DNA of 5,762 nt, taken from positions 1-5,762 of the forward strand of contig JAPUJA010000315.1 in the NCBI GenBank assembly GCA_027296525.1, in the 5' to 3' direction. A program made the translations under genes and the position numbers. The notes beneath the pieces were generated by a model that was not told the origin of the DNA, made no database searches, and saw only the letters and a program-made list of their open reading frames with translations. Positions 5,625 through 5,762 of this stretch are shown piece by piece (position 1 is the stretch's first letter; the number at the start of each line of letters is the position of its first letter). Source of the DNA: Pseudomonadota bacterium (GTDB lineage Bacteria > Pseudomonadota > Alphaproteobacteria > UBA828 > JAPUJA01).

Positions 5625-5762
5625 ATGTCGAAGCAAAAATTTGAACGGACGAAGCCGCACTGCAATGTTGGGACGATAGGACATGTTGATCACGGGAAGA
5701 CGACGCTGACGGCGGCGATCACGAAGATTCTGGCGGAGACGGGAGGGGCGTCGTTTGTTCCG
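5625..5762 (+). CDS. tuf: elongation factor Tu, N-terminal fragment (runs off the window)
   Basis: Only the first 46 codons are visible; the window ends inside the gene. The protein starts MSKQKFERTKPHCNVGTIGH and contains the G1/P-loop motif GHVDHGKT at residues 19-26, which marks the GTPase domain of EF-Tu, the factor that brings aminoacyl-tRNA to the ribosome. The intact gene should encode about 395 residues. The start lies 78 nt after tRNA-Gly without a separate recognisable promoter, so it is probably co-transcribed with the tRNAs. The ribosome site is weak (GAAAGAG or GCAGG within 12 nt of the ATG). Codon choice is unusual: all seven Thr codons are ACG, all four Ala codons GCG, no Gly codon is GGC, and Ile18 is the rare ATA. 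Confidence 0.97.
   Translation, partial: MSKQKFERTKPHCNVGTIGHVDHGKTTLTAAITKILAETGGASFVP

Noticed and set aside
5266..5665. Open frames on both strands over the tRNA-Tyr and tRNA-Gly genes, with peptides such as GGVAEWLKAADCKS and GAGDGDRTHVSS
   Set aside because: These are the familiar spurious translations of tRNA genes; the cloverleaf structures explain the sequence completely.

Overview
The window comes from a GC-rich bacterial chromosome, most probably an alphaproteobacterium. The main clues are an rlmB gene divergent from a tRNA-Tyr / tRNA-Gly / tuf cluster, an EF-Tu start that reads MSKQKFERTKPHCNVGTIGH, tRNAs with encoded CCA ends, and a strong bias toward G/C in third codon positions. 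The assignment is inferred from gene order and protein flavour; no database search was run.

Layout, left to right. Positions 1-116 hold no supportable gene. A tRNA-Thr(UGU) lies on the minus strand at 117-191. A minus-strand operon then runs from 3889 down to 328. In transcription order it encodes a secreted solute-binding protein, an inner-membrane permease and an ATPase, together a complete NitT/TauT-type ABC importer, followed by a short-chain dehydrogenase/reductase (SDR). The 12-bp GC-rich hairpin between binding protein and permease, followed by TTTT, looks like an attenuator that would keep binding-protein mRNA in excess. The 470-bp gap upstream of the importer (3890-4359) holds a candidate sigma70 promoter, three direct copies of a 10-mer built on the palindrome AGACGTCT, two terminator-like hairpins that face away from the operon, and a 52-bp island of about 17% GC with two perfect TATAAT hexamers. 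Further right is rlmB (minus strand, 23S rRNA G2251 2'-O-methyltransferase). Divergent from it are tRNA-Tyr(GUA), tRNA-Gly(UCC) and the first 46 codons of tuf, probably all driven by a promoter with a perfect TTGACA -35 box.

How it fits together. The right part (rlmB, tRNAs, tuf) is translation machinery in an arrangement related to the E. coli thrU-tyrU-glyT-thrT-tufB cluster. The middle part is a self-contained uptake module: a periplasmic receptor, a membrane channel, an ATPase motor and a cytoplasmic oxidoreductase that may act on the imported compound. The substrate cannot be read from the sequence. No regulator gene lies in the window, so whatever binds the AGACGTCT sites is encoded elsewhere.

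I found no phage, transposon, CRISPR or toxin/defence genes, and no clearly new multi-gene system. The observations most worth following up are the AGACGTCT triplet, the AT-rich island, and the odd codon choice at the start of tuf.
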